A DNA stretch of 64,000 nt, from NCBI GenBank assembly GCA_009773395.1, contig WRPI01000006.1, positions 92,305 to 156,304 of the forward strand. Direction: 5' to 3'. The position numbers were made by a program, and so were the translations under genes. This stretch comes from Hyphomonadaceae bacterium (GTDB taxonomy: Bacteria; Pseudomonadota; Alphaproteobacteria; Caulobacterales; Aquidulcibacteraceae). The notes under the pieces are model-generated. The model made no database searches, was not told where the DNA came from, and saw only the letters and a program-made list of their open reading frames with translations. Positions 7,959 to 17,671 of the stretch are shown in pieces (position 1 is the stretch's first letter; every line of letters begins with the position of its first letter).

Positions 7959-8205
7959 ATCTCTTATATTCCTTTTCATGTGCGCGGCGCAGGCTGATAA
8001 CCCTAATGGTGCCTTTTCGTTCGGTGAAACAAATACAATGAGGCTTGTCATCAATTAGGCCGAAACCAAGCATTCGCTCCTCGCCATATTCGTTTCTAAT
8101 ATCAAAAACCACACGCAAAATTTCTAAATCCATTGCCCTCTCAAGCGAAATTCCATGCTTCTCGACATTGATTTCGTTTTTAATTGGGTCAAATTCGATT
8201 TTCAT
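7945..8205 (-). CDS. brnT: BrnT family toxin (ribonuclease)
   Basis: 86 residues. The pattern IEFDPIKNEINVEKHGISLERAMDLE, then GFGLIDDKPHCICFTERKGTIRVISLRRAHEKEYKRY is that of BrnT, a RelE-fold mRNA-degrading toxin of type II toxin-antitoxin systems. The KHGIS turn and the C-terminal RVISLRRAHEKE helix are its hallmark. It is the promoter-proximal gene of the brnT-brnA operon. A 14-bp perfect palindrome overlaps its start codon and a second inverted repeat lies in the promoter, presumed BrnA operators. Confidence 0.9.
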   Translation of the reverse strand: MKIEFDPIKNEINVEKHGISLERAMDLEILRVVFDIRNEYGEERMLGFGLIDDKPHCICFTERKGTIRVISLRRAHEKEYKRYVKI

Positions 8206-8230
8206 ATGACGTCATATTGTGTATACAATT
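8204..8230 (-). promoter_or_regulatory. brnTA operator/promoter candidate
   Basis: A perfect 14-bp palindrome ATATGACGTCATAT spans 8204-8217 and includes the brnT start codon. Next to it ATTGT (8216-8220) and ACAAT (8225-8229) form an inverted repeat with a GTAT spacer. On the minus strand a TTGACT box lies just upstream (about 8236-8241) and an ACAATA-like -10 falls inside the repeats, so bound BrnA would cover the promoter. Autoregulation by the antitoxin is known for this family; the exact operator is inferred. Confidence 0.5.
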
Positions 8231-8233
8231 TGA

Positions 8234-9565
<1,332 letters not shown>

Positions 9566-9571
9566 TTCCAA

Positions 9572-10189
9572 GTGACCACAAAATCGCTTTTCACAACCAA
9601 ATTCTACCGTGCACCAATTTGCGGCAAAAACTTGCCCGAATTGCAACAGGATTTGCGCGATGCTTGTGCCATGCTTGAAACCGACGACAAAGCGGGGCGC
9701 AAATGGTGCAAAGATAATGCGTATCGCGGCTATACTTCCTATGCCAGCCTCAATGATTTGGATACGCGGTTTTCGTGTTTTGGGGACTTGAAACGGCGCA
9801 TTGATAAGCATGTCGCCATATTTGCCGCCGAATGCCACTTTGATTTGCAGGGTCGCAAATTGGTTATGGATTCTTATTGGGTCAATATTTTACCGCCATT
9901 GGGCCTGCATACCAGCCACATTCACCCGCATTCGGTTGTATCGGGAACTTTCTATCTTGATTTACCTGTGGGCGCTTCGGCATTGAAAATCGAGGACCCG
10001 CGCCTTGGCTTAATGATGGCCGCCCCGCCGCGCCTGAAGGACGCGCCCGAGGATATGCAAACCCATATCTTCATCAATCCAAGCGAAGGCGATGTAATGC
10101 TATGGGAAAGCTGGCTTAGGCATGAAGTGGTGCAAAACCAGGCCAAAACCAAACGAATTAGCATTAGCTTTAATTATAATTGGCTTTGA
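9572..10189 (+). CDS. putative 2-oxoglutarate/Fe(II) oxygenase, TIGR02466-like
   Basis: 205 residues, GTG start six bases after the aminotransferase stop. The C-terminal half is a double-stranded beta-helix: YWVNILPPLGLHTSHIHPHSVVSGTFYL (iron-binding His region at about 105-125), then GDVMLWESWLRHEV with the distal His and KRISISFNYNW with the Arg expected to bind 2-oxoglutarate. This matches the TIGR02466 group of conserved hypothetical oxygenases, whose substrate is not known. Coupling to the aminotransferase gene suggests co-transcription. Confidence 0.82.
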   Translation: MTTKSLFTTKFYRAPICGKNLPELQQDLRDACAMLETDDKAGRKWCKDNAYRGYTSYASLNDLDTRFSCFGDLKRRIDKHVAIFAAECHFDLQGRKLVMDSYWVNILPPLGLHTSHIHPHSVVSGTFYLDLPVGASALKIEDPRLGLMMAAPPRLKDAPEDMQTHIFINPSEGDVMLWESWLRHEVVQNQAKTKRISISFNYNWL

Positions 10190-10236
10190 CAAATTGGGAT
10201 TTGCGAATTCCCTTGCTGTTTCCGAAATTTTGATAT

Positions 10237-10260
10237 ATTTGTCATACATGTATAACAAAT
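10237..10260 (+). promoter_or_regulatory. RHH/RelE toxin-antitoxin operator candidate
   Basis: A 24-bp near-perfect palindrome: arms ATTTGT (10237-10242) and ACAAAT (10255-10260), core ATACATGTAT (10244-10253), with one mismatched pair between arm and core. It ends 11 bases before the antitoxin ATG and overlaps the GGAG ribosome site region. Ribbon-helix-helix antitoxins bind such palindromes to repress their own operon; the assignment here is from position and symmetry. Confidence 0.55.
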
Positions 10261-10271
10261 GGAGAAATGCA

Positions 10272-10487
10272 ATGCTCGCGGTTAGATTACCAAAAGAATT
10301 AGAAGAGCGCCTCGAATATATGGCAAAAAAAACTGGGCGCACCAAAAGCCTATTTGCCCGCGAAGCAATCATTGAAAACATCGAGGCTTTGGAAGATTAT
10401 TATTTGCTCAAAACCGCTTTGGCGGAAAGTGATGGGACGACTGTCACTTGGTCAGAGGCCATGAAAGAGCTTGAGCTCGATAATTAA
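10272..10487 (+). CDS. RHH antitoxin (RelB/DUF6290-like)
   Basis: 71 residues from the ATG at 10272, preceded by GGAG. The N-terminus MLAVRLPKELEERLEYMAKKTGRTKSLFAREAI is a ribbon-helix-helix DNA-binding domain. The C-terminal tail (YLLKTALAES..TVTWSEAMKELELD) is the acidic extension that wraps the toxin. The longer open frame from 10122 lies in the preceding oxygenase gene and was rejected. The stop TAA and the toxin ATG share one base. The family is that of antitoxins partnered with RelE/ParE-fold toxins. Confidence 0.88.
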   Translation: MLAVRLPKELEERLEYMAKKTGRTKSLFAREAIIENIEALEDYYLLKTALAESDGTTVTWSEAMKELELDN

Positions 10488-10762
10488 TGGCAAGTGCAAA
10501 ATGGCTGCTTGAATTTGATAAAAAGGCGCTAAAACAAGCGAAACAAATTGACAAGAAAATTATGTCGAGAATTCGCGACTACATGGAAACACGTGTCAAA
10601 ACCCTTGAAAACCCGCGCGAATTAGGCAAACAGATGATGTGCGAATTTTCCGATTATTGGCGCTATCGGGTTGGCGACTACAGAATAATATGCAAAATTG
10701 CCAATGAAACCATCACAATTGTTGTCGTAAAGATTGGCCACCGACGCGATGTGTATGTATAG
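10487..10762 (+). CDS. RelE/ParE family toxin
   Basis: 91 residues. The pattern WLLEFDKKALKQAKQIDKKIMSRIRDYMET, then NPRELGKQM..FSDYWRYRVGDYRIICKI and IVVVKIGHRRDVY is the RelE fold, with basic residues Arg75-region and the C-terminal GHRRDVY tail typical of the ribosome-dependent mRNA interferases. The overlap with the antitoxin gene, and the operator upstream of that gene, make a complete type II module. It converges with the exported-protein gene on the other strand, 23 bases away. Confidence 0.9.
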   Translation: MASAKWLLEFDKKALKQAKQIDKKIMSRIRDYMETRVKTLENPRELGKQMMCEFSDYWRYRVGDYRIICKIANETITIVVVKIGHRRDVYV

Positions 10763-10785
10763 TTTTGACACTGCTAAAATGCAGC

Positions 10786-11754
10786 CTATTGCACGCTCAC
10801 AAAATCAACATACCATTGAATCGGGTCTTCCAAATCCGTGTCTTGGAATGAAACGGCCATGCTTCCGCCGTCAACATTCGGGCTAATTCCCATTTCCATC
10901 AAATGATGCTGCGCATCGAGATAGTGGAACAAAAAGCCTGAAATAACGCTCTTGTTTGTCGCAAGTGGTGAACGACCTGATAAAATCGAAGCATTTGTGC
11001 CGGAAACAGTGCTTCGGCCCATGACCATGGACTTTGGAATCCAGGCAATTTGCACATTTACGAAAAACTGCCGTTTGCCATTCACTACTTCTTGGGAAGC
11101 AATCCGCGCCATTGCGTCAAATTGACTAATGTTCTGTGCCACCAAATTGCCCTTGGGGCTCGCTGACACCGCAAATCTCTCGCCGATTGTTGTTTCCCAG
11201 CCGCGTTCCAATGCACCTTCGTCATCAACCAAAGTGACCCGCACTTTAGAGCCATCAGGGCTAACCCGAACGCCGATGGCCCGCACTTGAGCATCATTCA
11301 AATTGCGGCGCTGGAACGAAAAACCTTTAATAACAGGCACATAATCACTCGCCATATCCGTAGTCAAATTTATTTCAAAATCGCCACCGCCCAGCGCGGT
11401 ATGATTTGTCGCTTTGAAACTTGGCGATTGATACCAACTTGCCTCTGCATAAAATGGATCATCGGAATTTCTATCGAACAATGCAAATTCGGCACTATTG
11501 CACTGCGCCGTTTCGCGCTGCCCTATTTGCAAATGCCGCACCCAATGATCCCCATTAAGAAACGAAACCCTGAATGACGATAATGCAGCGCCCGTTTGAA
11601 ACCCTTCTCGGATTTGCACACTTGCAGTTTTGGTGCTGGATCTTATTTTGGCAGAAACCTTCTCGCTCGGTATATTTGCATTATTCAGCGCGGGTTGCGC
11701 CAAAACCGCGCTGGCAAAACCAAGAGTGCACAAAAGCCCAATAATACGTTTCAT
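10786..11754 (-). CDS. exported protein of unknown function with internal repeats
   Basis: 322 residues from the ATG at 11754, chosen because GGAGGTGTAAGG lies directly before it and a signal peptide (MKRIIGLLCTLGFASAVLAQ) begins there. No family is recognised with confidence. The mature protein is strand-rich and seems duplicated: a VIKGFSF..NDAQVRAIGV segment at about 155-185 is echoed by VISGFLF..LDAQHHLMEMGI at about 275-300, and a FYAEASWYQ segment at about 95-105 has a counterpart QIAWIPKS further on. The W/Y-rich short strands recall H-type lectin-like sandwiches, but this is only a resemblance. It is probably periplasmic or secreted. Neighbours (RelE toxin, hemC) give no functional hint. 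Confidence 0.6.
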   Translation of the reverse strand: MKRIIGLLCTLGFASAVLAQPALNNANIPSEKVSAKIRSSTKTASVQIREGFQTGAALSSFRVSFLNGDHWVRHLQIGQRETAQCNSAEFALFDRNSDDPFYAEASWYQSPSFKATNHTALGGGDFEINLTTDMASDYVPVIKGFSFQRRNLNDAQVRAIGVRVSPDGSKVRVTLVDDEGALERGWETTIGERFAVSASPKGNLVAQNISQFDAMARIASQEVVNGKRQFFVNVQIAWIPKSMVMGRSTVSGTNASILSGRSPLATNKSVISGFLFHYLDAQHHLMEMGISPNVDGGSMAVSFQDTDLEDPIQWYVDFVSVQ

Positions 11755-11890
11755 CCTTACACCTCCAATGTGCCACCGATTACCCAATTATTCATATTCA
11801 CTATTGGTTGTCCATTCAACAATTTGTCGCGGTTGCGATTATGGCACGAACTTGATTTACATTATAGCTTGACCTTTGCTATTGTATTGC

Positions 11891-12829
11891 ATGACCAAAA
11901 TTATGGAACAAATCATCAAAATTGGGGCGCGCGGCTCACCACTTTCATTGGCGCAAACTCGCGGCTTGCGGGCGGAATTGGCGGCGGCTTTGGGCATCGA
12001 ACAGGCTGAAATTGAAGCTCGCCTGCCGATAATTCCAATTATTACGCAAGGCGATAAAATCCAAGACCGCGCACTTTTGGAGGCGGGCGGAAAAGGCCTA
12101 TTCACCAAAGAGCTTGACGAAGCCTTGCTTGATGGGCGGATTGATTGTGCCATACATTCCATGAAAGACGTGCCGACAGTCTTGCCAGAGGGTATTGTGC
12201 TGCTTGGCTGCCCAAAACGAGAAGATAGACGCGATGCTTTGATTACAACAAATGGGCTTAACATCGCGCAATTGCCCATTGGTGCAACCCTTGGCACCGC
12301 GTCCTTGCGGCGAAGTGCCCAATTTTTGCGCGCTCGGCCCGATTTGAAAATCGGCCTTTTGCGTGGCAATGTTGGCACTCGATTGGCAAAAATTGAAAGT
12401 GGCGAGTTTGACGCAACAATTTTGGCGATTGCGGGTTTGCGGCGTTTGGGGCTTGGCAACACAAAACATCATCTGATTGACCCCGATGAAATGCCACCAG
12501 CAATTGGCCAGGGCGCATTGGCTATTACGGCGCGGCTTGGCGATGGAAGCGTAGCAAGTGCTTTCGCGAAAATCCATGACATTGCGACTACAATCGAAGT
12601 TGCAGCCGAACGCGGGTTTCTTCGCGCGCTTGATGGTTCGTGCAGGACCCCAATTGCTGCGCTCGCAATTTATGAAAATGGCTTCCTTCAGTTTGCTGGC
12701 GAATTATTGTCAGATGATGGGACACAAGTTTGGCGCGCAAAGAATTCTTTGCACAACCCAAATACTGACAGCGCAGCGGCTTTGGGGCGCGAACTCGGGC
12801 TACAGATAAAGGCTGAGGCCGCAAAATGA
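11891..12829 (+). CDS. hemC: hydroxymethylbilane synthase
   Basis: 312 residues from the ATG at 11891 (an ATG at 11903 and a TTG at 11876 are alternatives; no strong ribosome site decides). It joins four porphobilinogens into hydroxymethylbilane in haem synthesis. Landmarks: IGARGSPLSLAQ at the N-terminus, HSMKDVPT at about 93-100, LRRSAQFLRARPDL, LRGNVGTRLAK, and LDGSCRTPIAALA in which Cys251 is the attachment point of the dipyrromethane cofactor. It overlaps hemD by four bases (ATGA), so the next enzyme of the pathway is translated in step. Confidence 0.95.
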   Translation: MTKIMEQIIKIGARGSPLSLAQTRGLRAELAAALGIEQAEIEARLPIIPIITQGDKIQDRALLEAGGKGLFTKELDEALLDGRIDCAIHSMKDVPTVLPEGIVLLGCPKREDRRDALITTNGLNIAQLPIGATLGTASLRRSAQFLRARPDLKIGLLRGNVGTRLAKIESGEFDATILAIAGLRRLGLGNTKHHLIDPDEMPPAIGQGALAITARLGDGSVASAFAKIHDIATTIEVAAERGFLRALDGSCRTPIAALAIYENGFLQFAGELLSDDGTQVWRAKNSLHNPNTDSAAALGRELGLQIKAEAAK

Positions 12830-13548
12830 CTCAGATTGGCAAAACTTGTCTGATTATTCGAACTGAACCCGGGGCAAGTTTTACGGCACAGAAAGTTCAG
12901 CAACTCGGGTTTTCGCCAATAATTTTACCGGCCGCAATTGCAGTTGCAACCCATGCAAAATTTGATCATTCCAACGTGCAAGCAATTTTGGTAACGAGTT
13001 CAAACGCCCCTCGCCTTGCCGATTTTTGCCCCGAAGCCTTGGCGATTCCCGTCTATGCAGTGGGCGACGCAACTGCAGCCGCTGCCCAAGAAATTGGTTT
13101 TCAAAATGTGATTTCGGCAGGTGGAGACGCCAGCGCTTTGGCAGTTTTGGTTGCCGATAGGTTGGACAAACGGCATGGCGCGCTATTGCATTTGCGCGGC
13201 ACCGAAGTCGCGGGTGATGTGGTTGGCTTTCTTGGCGCTTGCGGTTTTGAAGTGCGAAGCCACATTGTCTATGAAACCGCCCTAAACCCCGATTTCAAGG
13301 CTTCTTTGCGTGCCATTTTATCGGCAAATTCGGGCGTAATTTTATTCCATTCACCCAATGGCGCACAGAGATTTGCAGCGAATTGCGAGCCAGAAATGGT
13401 CAAAAATTGGGTTGCGATTGGAATATCAAATGCCGCGTTGAAGATTTTTGAAGCTGGGCTTTGGCCATTTGTTGCCATTGAAACTGCAGAATTACCAAAT
13501 GAAAACAGCCTATTGCAAGCTAGCCAAATTTATTTGAATATGCCTTAA
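12826..13548 (+). CDS. hemD: uroporphyrinogen-III synthase
   Basis: 240 residues. It cyclises hydroxymethylbilane to uroporphyrinogen III. Although the family is poorly conserved, the two-lobed pattern is visible: LIIRTEPGA at the start, LVTSSNAPR in lobe 1, VYAVGDATAAAAQEIGF at the hinge, LHLRGTEVAGDVV, and GVILFHSPNGAQRF with the family's SPxxxxxF motif, then WVAIGISNAAL. The ATGA overlap with hemC confirms the assignment. No fused domain is present. Confidence 0.92.
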   Translation: MTQIGKTCLIIRTEPGASFTAQKVQQLGFSPIILPAAIAVATHAKFDHSNVQAILVTSSNAPRLADFCPEALAIPVYAVGDATAAAAQEIGFQNVISAGGDASALAVLVADRLDKRHGALLHLRGTEVAGDVVGFLGACGFEVRSHIVYETALNPDFKASLRAILSANSGVILFHSPNGAQRFAANCEPEMVKNWVAIGISNAALKIFEAGLWPFVAIETAELPNENSLLQASQIYLNMP

Positions 13549-13594
13549 TTTCGGTGTTTTGTTAGGTTAGATAAGACCCAGTTGGGAGCGCCAC

Positions 13595-15334
13595 ATGTGG
13601 AAATCAAATAATATCTTCGGAAATAAGCAAGTATTTATTTTACGGCTTTTGGTCGGATTAGTTTTCGGATTGGCGCTGGCGTGGCTGATTGAATCAACAC
13701 CCAATAACCACGGCGATTCAAACAGCACCGAAATTTGGCGGCAAGTTTGTTTTGCCGTAATCGGCCTTGGTGCCTTTGTTTTATGGGCCGGTTTGGGCGC
13801 AATGCGCCGCATAAGCCTTGCAATATGGGCAGTAACAGCCGCAATTGTAATTGCCTATGTGGCAAATCACAGCGTCACAATGGGTGACGCGCGTGGCGTG
13901 GGTTATTTGGGTGGGACCATAACTTTTCTAATATTTCCGTTTCTCTTTATCGCCCATGAATTAGTTTCAAGTGGCGATCAAGCTGGCAAAATAATTGCGC
14001 CATATGAAACTTATTTCGACGAAGCCTGGAAACGCGGCGTGCAATTGATTTTGTCGCTTATCTTCACTCAATTATTCTTGGGTATATTATTTTTGGGCGG
14101 CGCTTTATTGGGTTTCATTGGCATTGATTGGCTAAAAGACCTATTGGACGAAAAATATTTCATGGTGCCAGCAATGGGTATGGCAATAGCATCGGCAGTG
14201 CATTTAAGCGATGTACAGCCCAAATTATTATCGAATTTTCGCAATTTAATTTTGTCAATTTTCGCGTGGCTTTTGCCATTGATTGTTTTGGTAGGCGGCA
14301 TTTTTGTGGTCAGTCTGGCATTCACTGGCCTTGCACCACTATGGAGCACCAAGGCCGCAACCGCGACATTATTGACGGGCTGCGTTATTTTTGTGCTGCT
14401 TATCAATGCCGCATATGGTCAAGGCGAAGAAGCCCATAAAATAAATACGATATTGAAAATCGCAATTCGCATTGCCACATTTATTTTGGCGATTTTTGCA
14501 GTACTTGCGGCATACAGTTTGGCTTTGCGCATCAACCAATATGGGTTTACTCCCGATAGGGTATTTGCCTTAATCGGCGTGGTCATTGCTGTATCTTATG
14601 GCGCCGCATATTTGGCCGCCAACATCGGGCGCGGCGCATTTATGGTGAACATTGAACACGCAAATATTGGTTTGGCATTTGTAAAAGCTGCGGTGTTTTT
14701 GGCCGTTTTGACGCCGTTTGCAAATCCATCACGGCTTTCGGTTGATTCACAAGTTGCAAGGCTGGAAAGCGGAAAAATCGCAGTGGATAAATTTGATTGG
14801 CTCTTGCTTAGATTTGAAACTGGCAAATATGGCAACAATGCATTGAGGCGGCTGACTTCAAGCAATGTTGCGGCAATAAAATCCAAGGCAATTGAAACCC
14901 AAGCACTGAATGACGACGACCGCCATAATAGGCCGCCGCAAACTGAGCCTGCGAAAATGCAAAGGCCAGATGTCGCGCAATTCACAATAGTAAAAGGTGG
15001 GACAGCTTTGCCGCAAAGCTTTCTAAATCAAGAGTTTGATATCAATGACGTTAGTTTGCCAAACTGTTTGCGTGAGCGCACCAAAAGCGCGCATTGTGAA
15101 GTTGCAATTATTGACCTAAACGGTGACAATGCGTCCGAACTTGTTTTCAAAGCGGACTACCAATTGTTTTTATATTATCAAGAAAATGGGCTATGGAAAA
15201 TTCAGGACATAAGTGGCTTTCCTTTCAATGAGAATTTCAAAAGAGCGTTTGCCATAGGTGAAATTAGCGCCGCCGAACCCAAATGGGACGATTTGATTAT
15301 TGGCAATCAAACAATTGATATTCCATCACGATAA
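13595..15334 (+). CDS. DUF4153 domain integral membrane protein
   Basis: 579 residues. The first about 385 residues contain roughly a dozen hydrophobic helices separated by short loops, in the pattern of DUF4153 (PF13687), an uncharacterised family of inner-membrane proteins. From about residue 400 there is a soluble tail of some 180 residues, including the acidic loop IDLNGDNASELVF, which looks like the calcium-binding loop of FG-GAP/VCBS-type repeats. This tail would lie in one aqueous compartment and suggests a sensor or envelope role (inference). Start ATG at 13595, with GGGAG upstream; transcribed alone. Confidence 0.8.
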   Translation: MWKSNNIFGNKQVFILRLLVGLVFGLALAWLIESTPNNHGDSNSTEIWRQVCFAVIGLGAFVLWAGLGAMRRISLAIWAVTAAIVIAYVANHSVTMGDARGVGYLGGTITFLIFPFLFIAHELVSSGDQAGKIIAPYETYFDEAWKRGVQLILSLIFTQLFLGILFLGGALLGFIGIDWLKDLLDEKYFMVPAMGMAIASAVHLSDVQPKLLSNFRNLILSIFAWLLPLIVLVGGIFVVSLAFTGLAPLWSTKAATATLLTGCVIFVLLINAAYGQGEEAHKINTILKIAIRIATFILAIFAVLAAYSLALRINQYGFTPDRVFALIGVVIAVSYGAAYLAANIGRGAFMVNIEHANIGLAFVKAAVFLAVLTPFANPSRLSVDSQVARLESGKIAVDKFDWLLLRFETGKYGNNALRRLTSSNVAAIKSKAIETQALNDDDRHNRPPQTEPAKMQRPDVAQFTIVKGGTALPQSFLNQEFDINDVSLPNCLRERTKSAHCEVAIIDLNGDNASELVFKADYQLFLYYQENGLWKIQDISGFPFNENFKRAFAIGEISAAEPKWDDLIIGNQTIDIPSR

Positions 15335-15414
15335 AATCTTGGAATGCTGAAGCAAACACTCGACAAATTGGGGCAAAGAAGTCTAACAGTTTGGGCATTA
15401 TTTTGGGGTAAAAA

Positions 15415-16392
15415 ATGGCAAAATTGGTTGTAGTTTTTGGCGGATCGGGCTTTCTTGGCAAATATGTCGTTCGAGCCTTATGCAAAGCTGGAATGCGGGT
15501 TCGGGTTGCGATGCGCCGCCCCCATCTCGGCCACGAATTGCGCGTCATGGGCGATGTCGGCCAAGTGCAATTATTTCAAGCCAATGTCCGCAACGCACCA
15601 AGCGTCGCCAGGGCGCTTGAAGGCGCTGACGCAATTGTCAATTTAGTTGGGATTTTGTCGGAAAAAGGCAAACAAAAATTTGATGATGTCATTTTTGAAG
15701 GCGCCAAAAATATTGCCGAAGCGGCCAAAGCTGCTGGCATTGACATTATGGTGCAATTATCCGCGATTGGTGCCGATGCGCAATCCAAATCAAAATACGC
15801 CCAAGCAAAAGCAAAAGCCGAACAAACTGTCAAACAAATATTGCCGAGCGCCACAATTTTGCGCCCAAGTGTAATTTTTGGCGTCGAAGATGGGTTTTTT
15901 AATCGCTTCGCCGAAATTTCGCGCTTCGCGCCGTTTATGCCTTTAATTGGCGGCGGCGCTACCAAGTTCCAACCGGTATTCGCGGCTGATGTTGCCAAAG
16001 CGATTATGGTGGCACTAACTTCGCCAAATGTTGCTGGCAAAACCTATGAACTTGGTGGGCCGAGTATTTATAGTTTTGAACAAATCCTGCGCTATATCGC
16101 AGCCGAAACTGCAAGGCCGCGGCCTATGGTCAAATTGCCATTTGGACTTATGCAATTTCTTGGAAATATTACTGACGCAGTCTTCAAAATCTATCCTTTT
16201 GCCGAACCGCCTTTTACGGGCGATCAAATAGAATTAATGCGCCATGACAATATTGTTGCAAGTGATGCATTGGGATTTCCGGATTTGGGAATAAACGGCC
16301 TGTCAACCGTTGAAGCAATTGTTCCTTCATATCTATACAGATACCGTCCGCATGGCCAGTTCGAGGCTAGGACCGCGTTGAAACGAGCTTAG
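15415..16392 (+). CDS. NDUFA9-like NAD(P)-binding protein (atypical SDR)
   Basis: 325 residues of the extended/atypical short-chain dehydrogenase fold. The Rossmann motif VVFGGSGFLGKYVVRAL is at residues 5-21 and AIVNLVGILSE at about 73-83; the catalytic YxxxK of ordinary SDRs is replaced by a KYAQAKAKAE stretch. This is the NDUFA9/complex I 39-kDa-like family, widespread in Alphaproteobacteria, which binds NADPH and is linked to complex I or quinone biology in mitochondria; the bacterial role is unsettled. The 3' end overlaps the convergent folC gene by 26 bases. Confidence 0.88.
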   Translation: MAKLVVVFGGSGFLGKYVVRALCKAGMRVRVAMRRPHLGHELRVMGDVGQVQLFQANVRNAPSVARALEGADAIVNLVGILSEKGKQKFDDVIFEGAKNIAEAAKAAGIDIMVQLSAIGADAQSKSKYAQAKAKAEQTVKQILPSATILRPSVIFGVEDGFFNRFAEISRFAPFMPLIGGGATKFQPVFAADVAKAIMVALTSPNVAGKTYELGGPSIYSFEQILRYIAAETARPRPMVKLPFGLMQFLGNITDAVFKIYPFAEPPFTGDQIELMRHDNIVASDALGFPDLGINGLSTVEAIVPSYLYRYRPHGQFEARTALKRA

Positions 16393-17665
16393 AATTATCA
16401 GCAAGCACACTTCCCGCCAAATAAAGTGAGCCGCATATCAAGACGCGCGGTGTTGTTGCAAATTGCAAAGCTGCGGTTAATGCCAATTCGAAATCCTCAA
16501 AGGCAATTGCGTCAAACCCCATGGATTGCGCCGTTTTTGCAAGCGCTTCAGGCGCAGTCCCATTGGGCGACGATGTAATCGGCACACACATTATTTTCGG
16601 CGAGAGTTGCTTGAACGCCTCAAAAAAACCTTCCAAATCTTTATTTCCGAGCAAACCACAAATCAATACAAATGGGCGTGGGTTTTTGTCTTGCAATTGT
16701 GCCATGAAATTCGCCGCAGCACGCGCTCCGTGGGGATTGTGGCCGCCATCAAGCCAAAGCTCCGCGCCCACAGATATGGCCATCGATCCATATTCTCCGA
16801 AATCAAACCTTTGCATTCGCGCTGGCCATTTCGCAGATTGTAGTCCTCGGGCGATTGCTGCCTCCTCTATGCCAAGTGCCAAAGCTGCCCTCGCCGCAGT
16901 GCCAGCATTTTCAAATTGGTGCGCGCCATGTAATGATGGCGGTGGAAGCTCAATTAGCTGATTTTCAGTTTGCAAACACAATTTGCCGTAGGATTGATAT
17001 GAATCCCATTCTTGGCCAAAAACCAATGGAATCGCGCCAATAATTTCGATTTCATGCTCGATAACATCCACAATTTCTTCGCGTTGACGGGCAATTATTG
17101 CGGGCGTTTTTGCCCTAAGGATACCACATTTTTCGCGTGCAATTTGCGCCAAATCTTCGCCCAAAAACTCTTTATGGTCATAGTCAATTGGGGTGATTAT
17201 TGTCAGCAATTTTTGGTCAATCGCATTTGTGGCATCAAGCCGCCCACCAAGGCCAGTTTCCAAAAGCAAATAATCGGCGGGCGTATCGGCAAATGCCAAA
17301 AACCCAGCCAGAGTTTCGGCCTCGAAAATTGTTAGCGGAATACCCTTCGCAATTTCTTGCACAATCTTCGCATATTTCAAAAGCGCTTCTTCGCTAATTT
17401 GCTTGCCCGCAATCACATATCTTTCATGGATAGTTACCAAATGCGGCGAAGTATAAACATGACAAGTCTTACCCGCAGCTTCCAATATCGAGCGCAAAAA
17501 TGCGAGGGTTGAACCTTTGCCATTGGTTCCCGCAATATGAATTATGGGGGGCAGAACTAAATCAAGCGGCTTCAGGGCCGCTCTTATTCGGTCAAGTGAT
17601 AGGTCAATCACACGCGGGAAAGCATAGAAGATTTCGGCGGCAGTGATTTCAGCAGGCTTTTTCAA
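16367..17665 (-). CDS. folC: bifunctional folylpolyglutamate/dihydrofolate synthase
   Basis: 432 residues. It adds glutamate to dihydropteroate and to folates, ATP-dependently, in the cytoplasm. Landmarks: IHIAGTNGKGSTLAFL (P-loop, about 44-59), TSPHLVTIHERYVIAGKQI, the FLETGLGGRLDATNA-type motif (LLETGLGGRLDATNAI), ITPIDYDHKEFLG and DGGHNPHGARA at the Mur-ligase-like C-terminal domain. Last gene of the trp-accD-folC string, six bases after accD, an arrangement conserved in Alphaproteobacteria. Confidence 0.95.
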   Translation of the reverse strand: MKKPAEITAAEIFYAFPRVIDLSLDRIRAALKPLDLVLPPIIHIAGTNGKGSTLAFLRSILEAAGKTCHVYTSPHLVTIHERYVIAGKQISEEALLKYAKIVQEIAKGIPLTIFEAETLAGFLAFADTPADYLLLETGLGGRLDATNAIDQKLLTIITPIDYDHKEFLGEDLAQIAREKCGILRAKTPAIIARQREEIVDVIEHEIEIIGAIPLVFGQEWDSYQSYGKLCLQTENQLIELPPPSLHGAHQFENAGTAARAALALGIEEAAIARGLQSAKWPARMQRFDFGEYGSMAISVGAELWLDGGHNPHGARAAANFMAQLQDKNPRPFVLICGLLGNKDLEGFFEAFKQLSPKIMCVPITSSPNGTAPEALAKTAQSMGFDAIAFEDFELALTAALQFATTPRVLICGSLYLAGSVLADNSKLVSTRS

Positions 17666-17671
17666 CTTGCG

